From assembly GCA_030148725.1 (NCBI GenBank), contig JASBSU010000012.1:109360-173359 (forward strand): 64,000 bases of DNA, in the 5' to 3' direction. Origin of the DNA: Hyphomicrobium sp. GTDB taxonomy: Bacteria > Pseudomonadota > Alphaproteobacteria > Rhizobiales > Hyphomicrobiaceae. The notes below the pieces were generated by a model. It did no database searches. It saw only the letters and a program-made list of their open reading frames with translations, and was not told the DNA's origin. Shown here piece by piece: positions 9,292 through 18,352 of this stretch; positions within the stretch are counted from its first letter, which is position 1; each line of letters starts with the position of its first letter. Made by a program: the position numbers and the translations under genes.

Positions 9292-10854
9292 TTAAGAGGC
9301 GAGAGGGATCGCCCGCGCGTCGACGGGAAAGTGCTTGTCGTACCAGCTCTTGAGCCGCGCCAGCTTTGGGTGTGCAAGGTCGCGGTCGAGATAGCGCCAC
9401 AGGCGCGGAACGTGCTGCAGGTAGCCCGGTTTGCCGTCACGCTTTGCAAGGCGCGCGAAGATGCCGACGATCTTGGTGTTGCGCTGGGCACCGAGCGCTG
9501 CGTAGGCGAAGGCGAAAGCATCACGATCGAAACCTCCGCGCGCGGCGACGCCGTCGCAGTAGTGATTGAAGAGACGCGCTTCGAGTTCGGCCGGAACATC
9601 GACGCGCGCGTCCTGCAGCAGCGAGACGAGGTCGTACGCGGCCGGCCCTCGCATCGCATCCTGAAAGTCTATCACCCCGACCCGCGCAATCCCTTCCCGC
9701 TCCGGCAACCAGAGAAGATTGGGCGAGTGGTAGTCGCGCAACACCCACGCCGGCGGCATCTTGCCGATCTCAGCGAAAATATCGGCCCATAGCGCGGTGA
9801 ACTCGGCGCGCTCGTCCGGCATCAGGGGCGAACCGCGCAGCGCCGGCCAGTACCAGTCGACGATAAGCTCGGTCTCGATCGCCATGGCACCGGGATCGTA
9901 TTCCGAGATGCGATGCACGCCACCACCCGCCACCCACAGATCGCTCGGCGCTGGCGCGTGCGAAAGCGAAACGAGCGCATCGACCGCCGCCTGCCACAAC
10001 GTTTCCTGGTCGGTACCGCCCGTGATCTCGCGACCGAACACGCGATCGCCGAGATCGTCGAGCAGCAGAAAGCCATTGTCGAGGTCCTGCTCCAGAACCC
10101 GCGGTACGGTGAGGCCTGCGTCGGCGAGCGCGTTTGCCACGGCAACGAACGGCCGGACGTCCTCGGCAAGGTGCGCCAAGCGGCTATAGGGAAGCCCATT
10201 TCGGATCGGCGGGCCGTCCGGTTGACGCGGCCAGTCCATCAGGATGGCATCCGGCGTGCCCTGCCGGACGAGGCGCCCGTAGCGCCGCACCGATGCATCG
10301 CCCTGCAAATAGAGAAGCTTGCGCTCGGCTGCACAGCCGTTGACTTGGCCGCCGTTCGCGCTGCCGCGCCCGATCAAGCGCCGCATGGCGATGAAGCGAT
10401 CGAGCCGTGGCGCCCAGGTCCCGTGCCCCGTCAGCACGACGCGACGGCTGGATACAGCCCCGTCGTCGTCGATACGAATGGCGAGCCGGTCCTCGGGCAG
10501 GCGATCAGCCGCCCTCTCCGGCCATTCGACAAGCGCTATTCCGTTCCTGAGAGCAAGGTCCAGTCCGAGTTCGTCGAGCTCCTCTGGCGCGCCAAGCCGG
10601 TAAAGGTCGAAGTGCGCGACCGGCATCCGCGGGCTCGTATAGCTCTGCACCAGCGTGAAAGTCGGGCTCGGAATTTCCTCGTTCTCATCGCCCGTCAGCG
10701 CCCGGATCACGGCGCGGGCGAGGGTCGTCTTCCCCGCCCCCAGCTCCCCGCTCAGCGCGAAGAGATCGCCAGGGCGTGCGACGAACGCCAGTTCCTCGCC
10801 GAGACGCAAAAGCTCGGGCTCGGTGACGCTTTCGATGGTGTGGCAAGTCGACAT
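9292..10854 (-). CDS. TsaE (tRNA t6A ATPase) fused to AmgK-type cell-wall sugar kinase
   Basis: One continuous 520-residue frame holds two enzymes. Residues 1 to about 155 are TsaE, the ATPase of the threonylcarbamoyl-adenosine tRNA modification complex, with Walker A GELGAGKT at 36-43. From about residue 175 an aminoglycoside-phosphotransferase-fold kinase begins, with catalytic loop LRDYHSPNLLWLPE and metal-binding VIDFQDAMRGPAAYDLVSLL. That form matches AmgK, the anomeric kinase for MurNAc and GlcNAc. The murU gene follows 12 bp later, and divL precedes it by 12 bp. No internal start or stop splits the halves. This fusion is known in alphaproteobacterial annotation; how the two activities are coordinated is not known to me. 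Confidence 0.92.
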   Translation of the reverse strand: MSTCHTIESVTEPELLRLGEELAFVARPGDLFALSGELGAGKTTLARAVIRALTGDENEEIPSPTFTLVQSYTSPRMPVAHFDLYRLGAPEELDELGLDLALRNGIALVEWPERAADRLPEDRLAIRIDDDGAVSSRRVVLTGHGTWAPRLDRFIAMRRLIGRGSANGGQVNGCAAERKLLYLQGDASVRRYGRLVRQGTPDAILMDWPRQPDGPPIRNGLPYSRLAHLAEDVRPFVAVANALADAGLTVPRVLEQDLDNGFLLLDDLGDRVFGREITGGTDQETLWQAAVDALVSLSHAPAPSDLWVAGGGVHRISEYDPGAMAIETELIVDWYWPALRGSPLMPDERAEFTALWADIFAEIGKMPPAWVLRDYHSPNLLWLPEREGIARVGVIDFQDAMRGPAAYDLVSLLQDARVDVPAELEARLFNHYCDGVAARGGFDRDAFAFAYAALGAQRNTKIVGIFARLAKRDGKPGYLQHVPRLWRYLDRDLAHPKLARLKSWYDKHFPVDARAIPLAS

Positions 10855-10866
10855 TTACCGTTCACT

Positions 10867-13398
10867 TCAGGCTCGGCTGCCCCCGGCCGATATCTGGCCC
10901 TCAGGGCCTTCTTGCGGCAGCGCCGGCCGTGCAGGTGCTTTAGCAGGCCGGCCGTCGACCGGAAGGCGCACAGTGACGCGCGTGCCCCGTCCTGGCTCTG
11001 AATCCAGGGAAACGGACCCGCCGTGCAGTTCCACGAGGCTTTTGACGATCGACAGCCCGAGCCCGGCACCGCGATGGCCGGAGCCCATGGTACGGCTTTC
11101 GAAGCGGTCGAAGACGCGCGCCTGCTCGTCCTTGGGGATGCCGATGCCGTTGTCGGCGATCGCGAACTCGATCGTGCCGCCATCCCGCCGCGCCGTGATG
11201 CCGATCTTGCCACCCGGCTTGGAGAATCCGACGGCATTGGAAAGCAGATTGTAGAGGATCTGCCGCAGCCGGGCCTCGTCGGCGACGAGGTGTGTCGCAT
11301 CGTCGGCCACCGCGATGTGGACCGACAATCGCGCGCGTTGCGCCGCTTCGCGCACGCCGAGGATCGCCGCGTCGATCACCGCCGGAACATCTATGACGCT
11401 CTGCTTCAATTCCATCGTGCCGGCGTCCATCGTCGCCAGCGTGAGGATGTCGTCGATGATGGCGAGCAGCGTCTTGGACGAAGCTGAAATGTCTCCCAGG
11501 TACTCCGCCTGCTTCTCGTTCAGCACGCCGATGTGCGGATTGGAGAGCAGGTCGCTGAATCCGATGATGTTGGTGAGCGGTGTGCGCAGCTCGTACGACA
11601 CATGGCTGATGAAGGCGTTCTTCATGCGGTCGGCTGCAATGAGCGCCTCGTTCCGCTCCTCCAGCGCGCGCTGGGCGCGCTTGCTGTCGGTGACGTCAGC
11701 GAACGTCATGAGCGTGGCGCCATCGGGAAGCGGCATCACGACATAGTCGATGAAGCTGCCATCCGGTCGCACGAACTGTCCGCCGAATTCCTCGCGCTGT
11801 TCGTTGAACGAGGTGACGGCGCGTCCGATGACGGTCCACGTCGTGACATCGTCGAAGTACTCGCGCGCCTGCCGGATGAACGCATCGATATGCGGCTCTT
11901 CCTTCAGGGCGCGCGGCGACATTTGCCAGATCTCGGCGAGCGATGAATTGAACAGCTTCAGCCGCCCGTCGGTGCCGAACACCGCGACGCCTTCCTTGAG
12001 GCTGTCGAGCGTCTCGCGCTGCACGCCGATGAGCGCATTGTAATCGCGCTCCAGCGCGAGTCGTTCCGTCTCGTCGACAAACAGGTAGGTGAGGCCGCCG
12101 TCCGACCGCTTCTCCGCCAGAACCTGCAGCGTGCGCCCGTCGGGAAGCAGCCAAGTGTCGTCCTCGGCGGTCCCTTCGCCGTAGGCCGAGAGGATCTTCG
12201 AGCGCCACTCGGCATAGTTGACGACCTGTGGCAGCCGCCCGTGCTCGCGGAGCCGATCGAGGACGGCGCCCTCCGTCGGGCGAGACTTCAGCCATTCCTC
12301 ATCGAGCTGCCACAGCTTGCGATAGGCTTCGTTGAAGAAGACGAGCTGCTGTTGAGCGTTGAACACCGCCACTGCCGTCGCGACGCGATCCAGCGAGCGG
12401 TCGTAGTAACCGACCGCCGGTTCGCCGGCCGGCTTCTCCAGCGCCATGACGTCGATGGCCGCGGCGGCGGTCGCGTCCTCGAACGGCAGCATCGTCACGT
12501 CGTGGACGCGGCGTTCCCCGCCGACGATCAGCGGAATGCGGCCGCGATAACCTTCGCCGCGGGCCAGCGCGCGCTCCGCCGTGCGCCGCTGGCGCTGTTC
12601 GAGGAGTTCGATCTGACGTTCTTGCACTTCAACGCGGCTGCGCGCTTCGACCGCGCGCACGTAGGCATTGTTGACCCAGGTCAGGCGCCCGTCCTTTGCC
12701 CTGAGCCACACCGGAATTGCGAGAGCGTCGAGCAGCGAGCGGCTGGCGCGAACTTCTCTTGCAAGCCGATGATGCTGCGCCAGGATGCGCGCCACCTCTT
12801 CCCGGTGGCCCGTCACGTCGCGGAACCTCAGGATGGCCTTGCCGCCCGCCGTACGGCCTTCCGCCTCGACGTGCCCGCCTGCGATCGTGCGCACGATGAG
12901 GCCGAACGGCTGCCCGGTAGAAAAGAGCGCATCAATGGCAGGTTTCAGGCTGGCCGCGGAGGTCGGCTCGAGCCACTGACCGAACCGCAGGAATTTTTCA
13001 GGTGTGTCGGGCAGGCCGGGGATGTCGTGCAGCGTGAACGCCGCCACACGCAACGGCTGTCCCTGTTCCCAGAACAGGAGAATTTGCGGCTCCGACCGGA
13101 TGATCGAATCGGCGGCCGCCAGATTGCGCTTCAGCCCGTCGGCCTCGGTGATCGCGCGCTGCTCTTCGCGCTTGGCCCGCACGACGGTCAGCGTCAGGAG
13201 CGCCCCGACCAGCAGGACGGCGGCGCCGATGAAACCGACGATGGCGAGCGGCTCAAGGCCCGTGAGGCTGAAATGCGGAATCCCGCCGGCGGCAACGCCA
13301 GCCGCCAGCAGCAGCACACAGGCAAGGCTTGCCGCACCGAGCGCTAGAAGCTCGCGCAGCTTACCCTGGGACAGTCTCCTCTGAGCAGCAGCTTGCAT
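10867..13398 (-). CDS. divL: DivL-type cell-cycle pseudo-histidine kinase
   Basis: The 843-residue protein has two hydrophobic segments in the first 70 residues, then several PAS-like domains and a DHp-CATPase kinase core. The phosphoacceptor box reads HVSYELRTPL: the codon at 11593-11595 is TAC, so Tyr602 replaces the usual histidine. That substitution is the hallmark of DivL, which in Caulobacter works as a tyrosine pseudo-kinase binding DivK and steering CckA and CtrA. The ATP-binding region keeps N and G boxes (NAVGFSKPGG, IADNGIGIP, GAGLGLSIV). It is downstream of ahcY and upstream of tsaE-amgK. Confidence 0.92.
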   Translation of the reverse strand: MQAAAQRRLSQGKLRELLALGAASLACVLLLAAGVAAGGIPHFSLTGLEPLAIVGFIGAAVLLVGALLTLTVVRAKREEQRAITEADGLKRNLAAADSIIRSEPQILLFWEQGQPLRVAAFTLHDIPGLPDTPEKFLRFGQWLEPTSAASLKPAIDALFSTGQPFGLIVRTIAGGHVEAEGRTAGGKAILRFRDVTGHREEVARILAQHHRLAREVRASRSLLDALAIPVWLRAKDGRLTWVNNAYVRAVEARSRVEVQERQIELLEQRQRRTAERALARGEGYRGRIPLIVGGERRVHDVTMLPFEDATAAAAIDVMALEKPAGEPAVGYYDRSLDRVATAVAVFNAQQQLVFFNEAYRKLWQLDEEWLKSRPTEGAVLDRLREHGRLPQVVNYAEWRSKILSAYGEGTAEDDTWLLPDGRTLQVLAEKRSDGGLTYLFVDETERLALERDYNALIGVQRETLDSLKEGVAVFGTDGRLKLFNSSLAEIWQMSPRALKEEPHIDAFIRQAREYFDDVTTWTVIGRAVTSFNEQREEFGGQFVRPDGSFIDYVVMPLPDGATLMTFADVTDSKRAQRALEERNEALIAADRMKNAFISHVSYELRTPLTNIIGFSDLLSNPHIGVLNEKQAEYLGDISASSKTLLAIIDDILTLATMDAGTMELKQSVIDVPAVIDAAILGVREAAQRARLSVHIAVADDATHLVADEARLRQILYNLLSNAVGFSKPGGKIGITARRDGGTIEFAIADNGIGIPKDEQARVFDRFESRTMGSGHRGAGLGLSIVKSLVELHGGSVSLDSEPGRGTRVTVRLPVDGRPAKAPARPALPQEGPEGQISAGGSRA

Positions 13399-13564
13399 CG
13401 GGGTCCGTATTGATCAGCTGGGAACCCGAGACCAAAGACGCAACGAGCGACAGACAAAGGTCCGGCGGCATCGCTCCCCGAAAGGGGCGAATCGTTATGG
13501 ATTATGCGGAGCCACTCCCGCCGTTGCCAGCGCGCTGGGCATCACGGCACCCCTAGAACGGCAA

Positions 13565-13589
13565 TTGCCGGCAGGGGTGCTGCCGGCAA
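13565..13589 (-). terminator. Inverted repeat 3' of ahcY, possible terminator
   Basis: A nine-base perfect stem (TTGCCGGCA with TGCCGGCAA) and a seven-base loop lie about 30 bases past the ahcY stop. The run after it on the minus strand has few T, so it may be a weak terminator or only an mRNA-end hairpin. The 219-bp gap between ahcY and divL holds no other feature I can support. Confidence 0.45.
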
Positions 13590-13617
13590 GCCGCATAGTC
13601 GAGCGTTTGGTGCTGTC

Positions 13618-15021
13618 TCAGTAGCGGTAATGGTCCGACTTATAGGGGCCGTCGGACTTCACGCCGATATAGGCCGCCTGCTCATCGGTGAGCTTGGTGA
13701 GCTTGACGCCGATCTTGTCGAGATGAAGCCGCGCGACCTTCTCGTCGAGGTGTTTGGGCAACGTATAGACCTTCTTCTCGTACTTGCCCGCGTTGCTCCA
13801 CAGCTCCATCTGCGCCAGCGTCTGGTTGGTGAACGACGCCGACATGACGAACGAGGGGTGGCCCATCGCATTGCCGAGGTTCACGAGCCGCCCCTCGGAC
13901 AGCAGGATGATGCGGTGCCCATCGGGGAACTCGATCTCGTCGACTTGCGGCTTGATGTTGTTCCACTTGAGGTTCTTGAGGCCAGCCACTTCGATTTCGT
14001 TGTCGAAGTGTCCGATGTTGGCGACGATGGCGCGATCCTTCATGGCGCGCATGTGCTCGGTCTTGATGACGTCCTTGTTGCCCGTCGCCGTGACGAAGAT
14101 GTCGGCGCGCGGTGCTGCATCCTCCATCGTGACGACCTCGTAGCCTTCCATCGCCGCCTGCAGAGCGCAGATCGGGTCGATCTCGGAGACGAGCACGCGG
14201 CAGCCGGCATTGCGCAGCGACGCGGCCGAGCCCTTGCCGACGTCGCCGAAGCCGGCCACCATCGCCACCTTGCCCGCCATCATCACGTCGGTGCCGCGAC
14301 GGATGCCGTCGACCAGCGATTCGCGGCAGCCGTAGAGATTGTCGAACTTCGACTTGGTGACGGAGTCGTTGACGTTGATAGCAGGGAACAGCAACTCGCC
14401 GCGCTTCTGCATCTCATAGAGGCGGTGCACGCCTGTCGTGGTCTCTTCGGAGACGCCCTTGAGGTTCTTCGCGAGCTCGGCGAACCAGCCCGGCTTCTCC
14501 TTCAGCGTGCGCTTGATGAGATCGAACAGCACCGTCTCCTCTTCGGATCCGGCCTTGTCGAGGAACGCAGTGTCGCCCTTCTCGGCCCGCAGGCCCAGGT
14601 GCACGAGCAGCGTGGCGTCGCCGCCGTCGTCGAGGATGAGGTTCGGCGTGCCGCCGTCGCCCCACTCCAGGATGCGGCGCGTGAAGTCCCAGTATTCCTT
14701 CAGCGTCTCACCCTTGAAGGCGAACACCGGGATGCCGGCAGCCGCGATGGCGGCGGCAGCGTGATCCTGCGTCGAATAGATGTTGCACGAGGCCCAGCGG
14801 ACGTCGGCACCGAGCGCCGCGAGCGTCTCGATGAGCACCGCGGTCTGGATGGTCATGTGCAGCGAGCCGGCGATCCGCGCGCCTTTCAGCGGCTGCGAGG
14901 CCCCGAACTCCTCACGGGTCGCCATGAGGCCGGGCATCTCGGTCTCGGCGATGGCGATTTCCTTGCGGCCCCAGTCGGCGAGGCTGATGTCCTTTACGAC
15001 GTAGTCCGTCGGCTTACCCAT
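13618..15021 (-). CDS. ahcY: Adenosylhomocysteinase
   Basis: The 467-residue enzyme hydrolyses S-adenosylhomocysteine to homocysteine and adenosine, which clears the product of SAM-dependent methylation. The NAD-binding Rossmann motif [14 protein letters not shown] is in the middle of the protein, and the C-terminus ends SDHYRY, typical of the family. The ATG at 15021 follows AAGGAG, a good ribosome binding site. The leader upstream contains a hairpin annotated separately. Confidence 0.97.
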   Translation of the reverse strand: MGKPTDYVVKDISLADWGRKEIAIAETEMPGLMATREEFGASQPLKGARIAGSLHMTIQTAVLIETLAALGADVRWASCNIYSTQDHAAAAIAAAGIPVFAFKGETLKEYWDFTRRILEWGDGGTPNLILDDGGDATLLVHLGLRAEKGDTAFLDKAGSEEETVLFDLIKRTLKEKPGWFAELAKNLKGVSEETTTGVHRLYEMQKRGELLFPAINVNDSVTKSKFDNLYGCRESLVDGIRRGTDVMMAGKVAMVAGFGDVGKGSAASLRNAGCRVLVSEIDPICALQAAMEGYEVVTMEDAAPRADIFVTATGNKDVIKTEHMRAMKDRAIVANIGHFDNEIEVAGLKNLKWNNIKPQVDEIEFPDGHRIILLSEGRLVNLGNAMGHPSFVMSASFTNQTLAQMELWSNAGKYEKKVYTLPKHLDEKVARLHLDKIGVKLTKLTDEQAAYIGVKSDGPYKSDHYRY

Positions 15022-15489
15022 TGAGCATGGCTCCTTGCGGCTGAGCGCCTGCGGCGCTGGAGGGCGGACGACCCGGCTTCGCGGCTTTAACGGCCGCGGG
15101 TCGCCTCAGCATGGGGCCCTTCTAGCGGCGGGCCGCCGGGTACGCAACAAAGATATAAACAAGTCCTTATATGTGCCCGCAACAGCGCTCGACAGCCGGA
15201 TTGAGGTGCGCGCACCCGGCCAAGCAAACGTAACGAAGTAGGACTCGCAGCAACGATCATTTAAGTAATAATAACGGATTTTAGCATTTTTAATAACTTG
15301 AAAGAATTGAGTGGGGTATTCCCGAAAAATCGGAGACGGAATTGGCCCAAGAGGCACGTGGGTGTCGCGATCTATGAACGGACTATTAGGCAAGTCTAAT
15401 AAAAGTTAGCTCTCTTTAAGAAATGTCGAGCGTAGAGGGCTGCATAGTCGCTGCAACAAACAACAATTGTGTCTCGCAGGAGAGGCAAA
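15022..15489. other. 467-bp intergenic region between divergent ahcY and the TadG-like gene
   Basis: The ahcY-proximal part (to about 15140) is GC-rich and contains the leader hairpin. The middle (about 15150-15420) is AT-rich with runs such as TAATAATAACGG and TTTTTAATAAC, a likely site for divergent promoters. A 95-codon minus-strand frame at 15106-15393 has no family features and I do not call it a gene. I see no tRNA or repeat here. Confidence 0.6.
15069..15103 (-). promoter_or_regulatory. Hairpin in the ahcY 5' leader
   Basis: About 50 bases upstream of the ahcY start, CGACCC (15069-15074) pairs with GGGTCG (15098-15103), and an inner GCGGC/GCCGC stem closes a seven-base loop, with a six-base bulge on one side. 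No T-run follows. I could not match it to the SAH riboswitch consensus (the conserved GAGGAGCGCUGC core is missing) or to SAM-II. It could be a leader regulatory element or just a structured 5' end. Confidence 0.35.
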
Positions 15490-16929
15490 ATGTTCGAATT
15501 TGACGGGGGCAGGCCGCTCTCGAAGTACTTGCGCAGGTTTCGCGACGAGGAATCGGGCAACGTCGCGATCATGGTCGCCGCGTCGTTGGTGGTGCTGCTG
15601 GTGTCTGTTGGCGCTGGTGTCGACATCAGCCGCTGGCTGAACGCGCGCAGCCAGACTGTCGCCGCCGTTGACGCAGCTGTGCTCGCCGGCGGACGCTCTC
15701 TGCAGGTGAACAGCAAGGATAAGGCAGCCGCTGTCGCCGCCGCCCAGAAATACTACAAGGAGAACGTGACCTCGCGGCTTCCGGTCGTGGGCGACACGGT
15801 CAACTTCACGGTGGCCGAAGACGGCATGGGCGTTTCCGCGAGCGGCACGGCTTACATCAAGACGCCGTTCCTGCAGCTGGCCAACGTCGACAAGCTGCCC
15901 CTGCTGACCGCTTCGCAGACGAAGTTTTCCGGCTCCAAGATCTCGGTCGGCGGCAATGGCGGCCAGAACGTCGAGGTGTCTATGATCCTCGACATCACCG
16001 GCTCCATGAAGGGTGAGAAGCTCGAGGCCCTCAAGGAGGCTGCGAAAGACCTCGTCAACATCGTCGTGTGGGAAGACCAGAGCCAGTACTATTCGAAGGT
16101 CGCGCTCGTCCCCTATTCGATCGGCGTCAACCTCGGCACGTCGATGGCGAACACAGCGCGCGGTACGTTGACCTCGGGCACCAAGACAACTCCGGGCGCC
16201 CAGAAGTACAAGTTCACGAACAACGGCTACCCGCAGACACAGAAAACGTTCACGGGCAGCACCTGCGTCACCGAGCGTTTGGGCACCTACGCCTACACGG
16301 ACGACCCCCCGTCCACGGCGAAGGTCGGATACAACTATCCGTCCACCAACAACCCCTGCCCCTCGGCGCAGCTCATTCCGCTGACCAGCAACAAGACGAC
16401 GCTGACGAACGCGATCGACTCATACCAGGCCACGGGCTCGACCGCCGGCCATATCGGCATTGCCTGGGGCTGGTATTCGCTGTCGCCCAAGTGGGACAAG
16501 GTCTTCACCGGCACCAGCGCACCCGCTTCCTACAGCAAGCTCACGGAACTCGGTCCGAAAGGGCAGCCGCTGCTGAAGAAGATCGCCGTGCTGATGACCG
16601 ATGGCGACTTCAACACCGCCTATTGCAATGGTGTCATCGCCAAGGACTCCGGTACCGGCAGCGGCGACTCCGCCGACAAGATCAACTGCAACGCCACCAA
16701 CGGCCAGTCGAGCGCGCAGGCTCTGAAGCTGTGTTCTGCGATGAAGGCTTCGGGGGTGACGGTCTATACCGTCGGCTTCGACGTCGCCGACCAGGCAGTC
16801 GCCAAGAACATGATGACCCAGTGCGCGACAGACCCCGCCAAGGTCTATATTGCCGAGGATGCAGAGCAGCTTCGCACCGCCTTCCGCGACATCGCGCTGA
16901 AGCTGTCGTCACTCTATTTGGCTAAGTAG
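15490..16929 (+). CDS. TadG-like protein with von Willebrand factor A domain
   Basis: The 479-residue protein has an N-terminal TadE/TadG-type segment: after DEESGNVAIM comes one transmembrane helix (about residues 24-45). A VWA domain then begins at VSMILDITGSMKG. Its metal site has Thr where the textbook DxSxS has Ser, and the later LMTDGDFNTAYC matches the second metal-site motif. Such proteins are linked to Flp/Tad pilus assembly or cell-surface adhesion. I chose the ATG at 15490 because AGGAG lies eight bases upstream; a GTG at 15469 is less likely. It stands alone, 46 kb from the tad genes at the right edge. Confidence 0.88.
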   Translation: MFEFDGGRPLSKYLRRFRDEESGNVAIMVAASLVVLLVSVGAGVDISRWLNARSQTVAAVDAAVLAGGRSLQVNSKDKAAAVAAAQKYYKENVTSRLPVVGDTVNFTVAEDGMGVSASGTAYIKTPFLQLANVDKLPLLTASQTKFSGSKISVGGNGGQNVEVSMILDITGSMKGEKLEALKEAAKDLVNIVVWEDQSQYYSKVALVPYSIGVNLGTSMANTARGTLTSGTKTTPGAQKYKFTNNGYPQTQKTFTGSTCVTERLGTYAYTDDPPSTAKVGYNYPSTNNPCPSAQLIPLTSNKTTLTNAIDSYQATGSTAGHIGIAWGWYSLSPKWDKVFTGTSAPASYSKLTELGPKGQPLLKKIAVLMTDGDFNTAYCNGVIAKDSGTGSGDSADKINCNATNGQSSAQALKLCSAMKASGVTVYTVGFDVADQAVAKNMMTQCATDPAKVYIAEDAEQLRTAFRDIALKLSSLYLAK

Positions 16930-16958
16930 CGCAGCCGGGGCGTCGGCAAGCACGTGAC

Positions 16959-16988
16959 GAAGGAGCGTCGGTTCGGCGCTCCTTTTTC
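16959..16988 (+). terminator. Terminator after the TadG-like gene
   Basis: An eight-base stem (AAGGAGCG with CGCTCCTT, 16960-16984) with a nine-base loop is followed by T residues to 16987. It lies 30 bases past the stop and just before the convergent HPr gene. Confidence 0.8.
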
Positions 16989-16990
16989 GT

Positions 16991-17296
16991 TCAAGCGTCC
17001 TCGATGCAGTCTTCGCCGAACCCATCCTCGACGAGCGCCACCAGCGCCTGCAACGCCTCGGGTCCCTGCGGGCCGGTCGCGGTCATGTGCAGCGTCGATC
17101 CGGGTCCCGCTGCCAACATCATGAGCCCCATGATGGATGTGCCGCCGACCGCATGGCCATCACGCGTCACCGTAACGATGGCGTCGAACGTTTCCGCGCA
17201 TTTGACGAACTTCGCCGACGCGCGGGCATGCAGACCTTTGCGGTTGCGGATGGTGACCACCGCCTCGGGGCGCGCGCTGTTGTTGATTTCCGGCAT
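16991..17296 (-). CDS. ptsH: HPr-family phosphocarrier protein of the nitrogen/regulatory PTS
   Basis: The 101-residue protein has the phosphorylatable histidine in KGLHARAS (His23) and a serine in GGTSIMGLMML (Ser54), where HPr kinase acts. It would carry phosphate from an EI protein (not in the window) to EIIA. It lies 11 bp after the EIIA-Man gene and in the same cluster as hprK. No PTS permease is present, so the role is presumably regulatory, as in other alphaproteobacteria. Confidence 0.93.
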   Translation of the reverse strand: MPEINNSARPEAVVTIRNRKGLHARASAKFVKCAETFDAIVTVTRDGHAVGGTSIMGLMMLAAGPGSTLHMTATGPQGPEALQALVALVEDGFGEDCIEDA

Positions 17297-17307
17297 TATA
17301 CTCGAAC

Positions 17308-17712
17308 CTAGCCCTCGCCCGACAGCTCCTGGCTGGCGACCTTGATGTACTTGCGGCCCGCCTCGCGGGCGTTCGCCACGGCTTCCGCCAGTGGCATCTC
17401 CCCCCGTACGCTCGCAAGCTTGACCAGGATCGGCAGGTTGATGCCGGCGATGACTTCGACGTTCGCCTCGTCCATCGCCGAAATCGCGAGGTTGGACGGC
17501 GTGCCGCCGAACATGTCCGTGAGCACGATGACGCCATCGCCCGTGTCTGTGCGGTGAATGGCGTCGACGATCTGTCCGCGGCGCACCGCGGCGTCATCGT
17601 CGGGTCCGATGGAAACCGTCTCGAGCTGCGTTTGCGGTCCCACCACGTGCTCCAGCGCTGAACGAAATTCGAGCGCCAGCCCGCAATGCGTGACGATAAC
17701 AAGTCCGATCAT
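17308..17712 (-). CDS. Mannose-family PTS EIIA component
   Basis: The 134-residue protein starts MIGLVIVTHCGLA, where His9 is the expected phosphorylation site of the EIIA-Man fold, and continues with LTDMFGGTPSNLA, a family motif. I chose the ATG at 17712; the frame is open to 17799, but those extra residues are not conserved-looking. No IIB, IIC or IID partner is nearby, which is usual for this order, where the protein is thought to act as a phosphate-dependent regulator. It lies between hprK and ptsH. Confidence 0.9.
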   Translation of the reverse strand: MIGLVIVTHCGLALEFRSALEHVVGPQTQLETVSIGPDDDAAVRRGQIVDAIHRTDTGDGVIVLTDMFGGTPSNLAISAMDEANVEVIAGINLPILVKLASVRGEMPLAEAVANAREAGRKYIKVASQELSGEG

Positions 17713-17869
17713 GGAATAGAGCCGATCTCGTCCTTTGCCGGCTCCCCTGTGGAGGCGCGGCTTGAGCATTGGGATCGTTGTTCGACGCAGTGCCCCCAAT
17801 TCACGAGGGACCCGTTGGCAGCGCGGCAGAATTTACAAGTGTTCGGCGCCCGTGCAAGTGGATTTGCTG

Positions 17870-18352
17870 TCATCTTGGGTCAGCTCGCCCGGACCCGTAC
17901 CCGGCCTGCATGAGGGTCAGAAGCAGCTTGACAGGGGCCGAGGCCTCGAACGGCGCAAGGCGCAGGACGGGCAGCCTGACGCCCAGGAAATCGAGCTCCG
18001 GCGGCGGGTCTGGCAGCCTCTCAACCGCTTCGGGCGCTACCAGCTCCACGGCCAGGACGAGGTCGGCATTGGCCCGGAACGGCACCTCGACGATACCGAG
18101 GCCCCGGACCTCCAGTTGCCCTCGAATGGTTTCCGGGGCGGAAACGCTCAATCCCGCTCCAACCCGGTGGATATGCACGCGGTCGTCGGCCACGAGAACG
18201 GCGGTCTCGGGAATGAGTGGCCCCGGGGCGAGCGCCAGACAGCGCAGGGCGAGGTCCGATTTGCCGGCCCCGGAACGCCCGACGATCAAGGCCGCCCGAG
18301 CGCCGAGGGCGATCGCAGTGCCATGGTGCGTCCTGTCAGGAGCGTCGCCCAA
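17870..18352 (-). CDS. hprK: HPr kinase/phosphorylase, short alphaproteobacterial form
   Basis: The 160-residue protein has Walker A GRSGAGKS at residues 25-32 and the C-terminal signature VKLLLTLMQAGYG. It lacks the N-terminal domain of the Firmicutes enzyme, as usual in this group. It would phosphorylate HPr on serine. The only start near the conserved THHGTAIAL is a TTG at 18352, with a GGGGGA seven bases upstream; this gives a 17-bp overlap with chvG and suggests translational coupling. The frame upstream of that is a shadow of chvG. A gap of 157 bp separates it from the EIIA gene. Confidence 0.88.
   Translation of the reverse strand: MGDAPDRTHHGTAIALGARAALIVGRSGAGKSDLALRCLALAPGPLIPETAVLVADDRVHIHRVGAGLSVSAPETIRGQLEVRGLGIVEVPFRANADLVLAVELVAPEAVERLPDPPPELDFLGVRLPVLRLAPFEASAPVKLLLTLMQAGYGSGRADPR

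Noticed and set aside
9292..10854. A possible frameshift artefact joining tsaE and the kinase gene
   Set aside because: The frame is continuous, the linker is normal coding sequence, and this fusion type is known in alphaproteobacteria.
13504..15024. A 506-codon plus-strand frame opposite ahcY
   Set aside because: ahcY on the minus strand is certain. The antisense translation has no family features.
15022..15120. SAH or SAM-II riboswitch upstream of ahcY
   Set aside because: The conserved core sequences of both types are missing. Only a hairpin is reported.
15106..15393. A 95-codon minus-strand frame upstream of ahcY
   Set aside because: It has no ribosome binding site or motif, spans an AT-rich promoter-like region and runs into the ahcY leader.
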